Source: Halichondria panicea (Eukaryota; Porifera; Demospongiae; Suberitida; Halichondriidae). From it: a stretch of DNA of 64,000 nt. Both the position numbers and the translations under genes were made by a program. This document shows, in pieces, positions 59,483-64,000 of the stretch. The notes beneath the pieces were generated by a model, which worked only from the letters and a program-made list of their open reading frames with translations, was not told where the DNA came from and ran no database searches. The stretch lies in contig NC_087387.1 of assembly GCF_963675165.1 (NCBI RefSeq), forward strand, positions 4,118,990 through 4,182,989, in the 5' to 3' direction. Each line of letters opens with the position of its first letter. Position 1 is the first letter of the stretch.

Positions 59483-59911
59483 TGAATAGTGGGCGTGGGC
59501 TACGTGTGACTCAGTTCTCAACTAGAGCACTAAAGTGCTAACCCTAGGCTGTTGACATGAATAAATAAAACCAGGAGTGTTCAGTTATAGAAGCAACAAA
59601 ATACAATTCTACTTTTGATAGAGACCGTTAAAGGATTACTTCAGCTGCTCGAATAAAGGTCGCGTGTAGAGGTAAATTTAGCTTTTGCTCGCTTTTATAC
59701 GACAACGAAGCTTTATCTCTTTCCTTGGCAATCTGTTGTAGAAATTACAACAATGGGTAAGGAATCGTTTTGATGAATTAGATGAAGTTGTATGTGAGCT
59801 CCTCCCTGACAAACAAACTGTAGTCTAGGTAACGGCCTTATCAGTCAAGTAGGCTAAAAATCTGTGTCCTTTGATGTAAGCTTTGATGTCTCTTTGTGCA
59901 TATGTAGTTAT

Positions 59912-59933
59912 AAAAAAAAAAAAAAAAAAAAAA
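59912..59933 (+). repeat. Poly(A) tract
   Basis: 22 consecutive A. It may be a retroposon tail, but no retroposon body is evident upstream. Confidence 0.9.
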
Positions 59934-60903
59934 GAAACCTTTGACTAGCTAGGAAGAGTAGCAGCAGTAGTAGTAGTAGGAAGAGTAGCAGTAGTAGTAG
60001 TAGCAGTGCAAGCAGGACTAGACTAGATTAAAAAGTTGGTGGAAAGAATAACTGACCGTTTGGACGTCACCTGGCTGCCAGACTTTCATCTGGACTCTTC
60101 CCCCTGAGTAGCTGGCCTTTCTCTAAGCCACAAAACTGAGCAAGAAGCTGAAGAAGCAGCTAGACAGAGACATGTACCTAGCCTTGAGAATTGGGAGGCG
60201 TGGCTCAACTAGTTAGCCCGCCCAGCCCAGAAGAATTGTTACCGTGGGTACTGAACAACCGTAGAAGTAGGGCTACCCCTGGCTTTACTGAATTAACTAG
60301 CTGTGTCTGCTGTCTAGTTGGACCAGATTTAGCTAGATAATGGGGTAGAGAATAGTTGAGCGGTGCTGTATGTAGCTTGAACTGTACTGGCTGGCAAGAA
60401 TCTAGTAAGCACCCTATGCACTGATAACTCGTCAGAATGGAGGGTATGTTCTAGGAATCTGGACAGCTGTACATCCAAAGGAGCCAGGGAGTGCCAATCA
60501 TCTTCTCCCAGTCTCTGACACGCTAAACAAAAGGAGCTAAAACTGGGAGTCCCAGCTAGAATTGCTAGCCGGATCTAGACTAATAGAATGACATGGAGGC
60601 GTGGTGAGGCCGGATCCACACTAATTGATCGACCTAAAGACGCTCCTGTTCCAGATTTCACGAATGGCAAGGAAAGGGTTAATATCGAAATCTGCCCAAT
60701 TAAAACTAATATTGTGTGGAGGATATCCATGCTTGACATGAATAAATAAAATCAGGAGTGTTCAGTTATACAGTAGAGGCCAAAATAATGTTTCTGTTCC
60801 TTTTGCGTAGTACGCTGATTAGATTGCACGCAATTTTTTTCCCAGTAAAATCATGTAAAAGTTAGAGGGTTGGATACAAAGCTAGAACAGTCAAGAAAAT
60901 ATG

Positions 60904-61029
60904 TTATACTTATTGTCCACTACATCAGAATTTATGGCAGTAAACCTCTGAGGACGAGGGCGAAGCCCCGAGGCCAAGGATGGTTTACGTTTGCCATAAA
61001 TTCGAATGTAGTGGACAATAAGTGTTATA
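60904..61029. mobile_element. 126-bp palindromic element
   Basis: TTATACTTATTGTCCACTAC at the left, its inverse at the right, and inner arms TTTATGGCAGTAAACC and GGTTTACGTTTGCCATAAA, around a GC-rich centre (GAGGGCGAAGCCCCGAGG). Confidence 0.75.
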
Positions 61030-61059
61030 ATTATACCTACTTGAATGAAAAGTACTTGC

Positions 61060-61380
61060 ATGCTACCTAAGCTACCTCACCTTGGATACAACTAGCAAAC
61101 AGTCTCAAAAACTATTGAAAACGAATAAAAAGCTTGTGCGTATAGCTTGAAGCCAGTGCTAAGCTTCCAGCTCTATGCACTAACTTGTCAATGTCCAAGC
61201 AGTGAGCCCCACCCATCTGTCCTGCCCTTGTCAACAAGTTTCTAGCTTCTTTTTGGCTGTGTAGATCCTCTAGTATAAAATCAGTGCGCCCTCAATGCAA
61301 GGGAGTTTATATGAGGAATGTGCTCCAGGCCTGGGGTTTATGGTAGTTAAACCCCACCCAGTTGCTATGATACAGACCCC
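61060..61380 (-). repeat. Dispersed repeat, inverted copy of 56,095-56,410
   Basis: Same landmarks in opposite orientation (GAGCCCCACCCATCTGTC, CAAGTTTCTAGCTTCTTTTT). Confidence 0.65.
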
Positions 61381-61437
61381 AAGTGGGGAATATAATGTTA
61401 ATAAATTATGTCTTTAATTCAGTTTTCCTGCAGGTAG

Positions 61438-61665
61438 CTAGGAGTGGAGGCTTGCCTCGCTGCTGATCAGATCAATTGGCGAGGACGACTTCACAGCGTG
61501 GCCCCTGGATGAGCGGGCGCCACGGATACATTGTATTGCAGATCTCAGTCGAGAGAAAGACAGGCGGGCACATAGCCAGTACAGGGTCGAGCAGTATGTC
61601 TGCTCCCATTTTTCAGCTAGACGAGAGGCAAGTCGCTTGTAAAACGTTGTGGACTGTTTTGCCAT
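61438..61665 (-). pseudogene. Retroelement-like ORF fragment
   Basis: 75 codons with FYKRLASRLAEKWEQTYCST and LRSAIQCIRGARSS. This resembles a short conserved block I associate with the end of reverse-transcriptase-containing ORFs in invertebrate genomes. The block is clearly richer in G and C than its surroundings. No RT catalytic motif lies nearby. The opposite strand is also open over this block. Family assignment is tentative. Confidence 0.35.
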
Positions 61666-62100
61666 GCCTATTGGAGTGAAGGTTGAGTGTTTGACATCTC
61701 GGACATCTCGGGCTCGTTGCTCGTAAGTTCTTTTTTTTTAATTTTTGTATTTCTTGTAACAGTTTGCAATGCTAGAGTTTTTGTTTGACGGAGCGTGTGG
61801 GTTGAACACCCTGACATCCAGGAATGTCTTCTCTTGGCGTCCTCCCCAGCAATTACTCGTTTCCGCCTATGCACATACTACGCTGTGTTTCGTGTTTACA
61901 CATGTACTACACTGTGGTTTCCGTGCTTACTACTGAAAGGTGGTAATTGGATAATTTGATTGCAGCTAAATAATAGTTGAGCAGTTTACAGTCTTCTCAG
62001 TCTAATCTGATTGCAACAAAGTTGTAAACAATAGTTGAGGACAATTCCAGTCTTCCCAGTCTCCATTCCTATAAGCTTGCCTATTATACTCCCTTTGCTG

Positions 62101-62147
62101 ATGATGGCCCTCCAAACTCTACTAAGAGATGCTGAGAAACTAAACAG
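62101..62147 (+). CDS. Possible first exon of an unknown gene
   Basis: ATGATG then a short open stretch MMALQTLLRDAEKLN ending at a GTAAGT donor. Compatible with a start exon, but no following exon was recognised before the next repeats. Confidence 0.2.
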
Positions 62148-62225
62148 TAAGTTTGTACACCACACTCTCTAAGTTCAGTTTTTACTTGTGCATGTACTTC
62201 CCGTTTGGAGCAAATAGTAAATTGC

Positions 62226-62646
62226 AAAAAACCACTTGAGATGAGTGTAACAGTTTACACAAGTAAAGCACAATACTATAGAACAAGGTACCAAGTTTAG
62301 ATTTTGGAACAGAAGATTCAGATCTTTATGTGGATATAATTATACACCTAGCTATACCTAGTACAGTATTCAGCATAAACTACTATAGTTGGGTAACCAT
62401 GAAAAACTAATCCTTATCAAGAGGAGTTAAGTGGCGTAATATGTTATTGTGGCAGAGAATTGGAGACTGGTTCAGCAGCAGGCTGTTAATTTCTCAGTAA
62501 GCAATTTTAAAAATAGCTAGACGAACAGGCAGTTTATGTCGTAATCAAGCTACTCCTACAGCCCAAACTTAGTACTTACAGATAGAGATTTGGCAAAGTT
62601 GTGGTTTAGCTGTAAACTGTTACACTTAACCTCAAGTGGTTTTTTA
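62226..62646. mobile_element. About 420-bp MITE, AAAAAACCACTTGAG ends
   Basis: AAAAAACCACTTGAGATGAG at the left; CTCAAGTGGTTTTTT at the right. Arms of about 34 bp share GTGTAACAGTTTACA. No coding sequence. Confidence 0.75.
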
Positions 62647-62659
62647 TATTTTCCAAAAC

Positions 62660-64000
62660 TTCACATGACATAAATAGATGTATACAAACCATGCAGAGGA
62701 GTGTTCTGTTACACACAATAAACAAGCAACAAACTACAATTCTACTTTTAATAGAGACCGGTAAAGGATCACCTCAGCTGCAAATGTGTAGCTATACCTC
62801 GAATAAAGGTCGCCTGTAGAGCTAATTACAAAAAGACAGAGTGAAAGACACACTAAATCGACAATAACATTATCAAGCGGAGGCATCCGTGCATGCGTAT
62901 AATCATGGCGGTCCTTTCAACATGCATGTGTGCTGACTTGCTAAAATCCATCTTTTAAATTGCCCAAGGGACGAAAACTTTACATTCTCAAAATTTCTGA
63001 CAATGTAATCGTTGAACTGCAATGCATGCGCAATCCATATTGCTTTGCTGAAAATCAGCAATAATTTTATTAATAAACTGCTCAAGACAATGGCCACTGC
63101 AAAGAAAACGAAGAAAGAGCTCACAAGACTCGGAGAGATAAAAGACCATTTTAGCTAGCAGCTTCCCTTCTGGCCACAGTAATATCATAATACATGTATA
63201 AAAGTGTCTTCGTTAATGATATTCATAATCAATTCATGACATCCGTTAATCCGGAAATTTCATGTATTCGGATGGGGTCTGGTCCGGCTCTATTCGGATT
63301 AGCGAGGTTCTACTGTACCCGTAATACAACCAATCACCACTCACACTGTAACGTTTAACACTCAACTTAAAAATAAGATCAAGACAATAGTGCATGAGAG
63401 AATATACGAACATGCAACCAGAAAACATGTGAAAAATTATAATCTAATTCAGAGGGCACAATCTCCTACTGGAAGAGGAACGCCTTCGTTACCAAAAAGG
63501 AGATTTCCCATCCACACAACATAACCGAAGAACTACCAACTACCTATAGCCTAATGAAGAGGTACCATGCATAGTGGAACAAAACGAGGAGAGGAGGAAA
63601 AGCTACAACACATGCATGCACAACTGCCACACATGAAAATCAATACTATATACACACGGCCAAGTCCATCATATATACTGCTCATGCCCGAAACGTTTAT
63701 TATAGCCCCAGCTAATCAACTAGAGCACTTTAAAATGCTAACCCTCGGCCGTTGCATGACATGTATAAATAGATGTATACAAACCATGCAGAGGAGTGTT
63801 CAGTTACAAACTACAATTCTACTTTTAATAAAAGGATCGCCTCATGCAGTTGCAAATGTATAGCTCTACCTCGAATAAAGGTCGCGTGTAGAGCTAGCCA
63901 GTTCAAGCTTCTTAACTTTTGCTCACTTTTGTACAAGTAATAACTTATTTATTATTATTGTGTGGAGGCTATCCATGCTGTAAACGCAGTGCTATATGGC
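62660..64000. other. Segment duplicated from 52,550-54,500, with a deletion
   Basis: Matches 52,550-52,915 and then jumps to 53,490 onward, so an ankyrin exon and the left half of a CAGTAG MITE are missing. The rest runs parallel to 54.5 kb up to the window end. No gene seen. Confidence 0.7.

Larger units (their letters stand above)
59483..61437. other. Gene-poor region
   Basis: A run of 22 A at 59,912-59,933, an AGT/AGC trinucleotide tract at about 59,957-60,005, a palindromic element at 60,904-61,029 and a dispersed repeat. No gene seen. Confidence 0.5.

Noticed and set aside
59912-59933. Poly(A) tail of a processed retrogene
   Set aside because: No coding remnant or target-site duplication was seen next to it; a simple tract is sufficient.
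60000-60700. tRNA or small RNA gene in the gene-poor region
   Set aside because: No cloverleaf arms with A-box and B-box sequences could be put together.

Overview
This is an AT-rich, intron-rich and transposon-rich piece of nuclear DNA from a eukaryote, almost certainly an invertebrate animal. The gene content (axonemal outer-arm dynein beta heavy chain, an ankyrin array built from one-repeat exons, a mucoidy-inhibitor-A-like DUF4139 gene), the short introns and the very many short inverted-repeat elements would fit a sponge, but the species is an inference. I see no bacterial operon, rRNA, tRNA or CRISPR array.

Layout. 1-401 is a second copy of the last exon of a dynein heavy chain (+). 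642-12,400 is a divergent copy of 28,168-33,450 that has collected its own insertions: a 4.95-kb foldback element with minisatellite arms (1187-6136), a TTAA-flanked element (7676-8281), a 1.38-kb element with 38-bp inverted ends (10295-11678) and several MITEs. Ankyrin exons lie on the minus strand between 8.65 and 13.37 kb. 13.6-16.8 kb (-) holds exons of a DUF4140/DUF4139 gene. 18.3-28.17 kb (+) holds a 5'-truncated, lesion-bearing dynein heavy-chain pseudogene that keeps its introns and covers roughly the last quarter of the protein. 30.8-59.0 kb (-) is a long field of ankyrin exons. Nearly all are exactly 99 nt, in phase 0, and encode one 33-residue repeat each. They lie in large tandem duplications: about 31.0-42.5 kb is repeated at 42.7-52.45 kb, and parts recur at 52.5-54.5, 55.8-59.0 and 62.65-64.0 kb. 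59.5-62.6 kb has no convincing gene beyond a retroelement-like fragment.

Together: the dynein and DUF4139 remnants are independent genes next to the ankyrin field. The ankyrin exons probably form one or more repeat proteins whose length changes by whole-exon gain and loss. No start exon, signal peptide, effector domain or C-terminal exon could be assigned to the ankyrin genes. Paralogous copies within the window act as natural empty sites, so several transposon insertions can be placed almost to the base.
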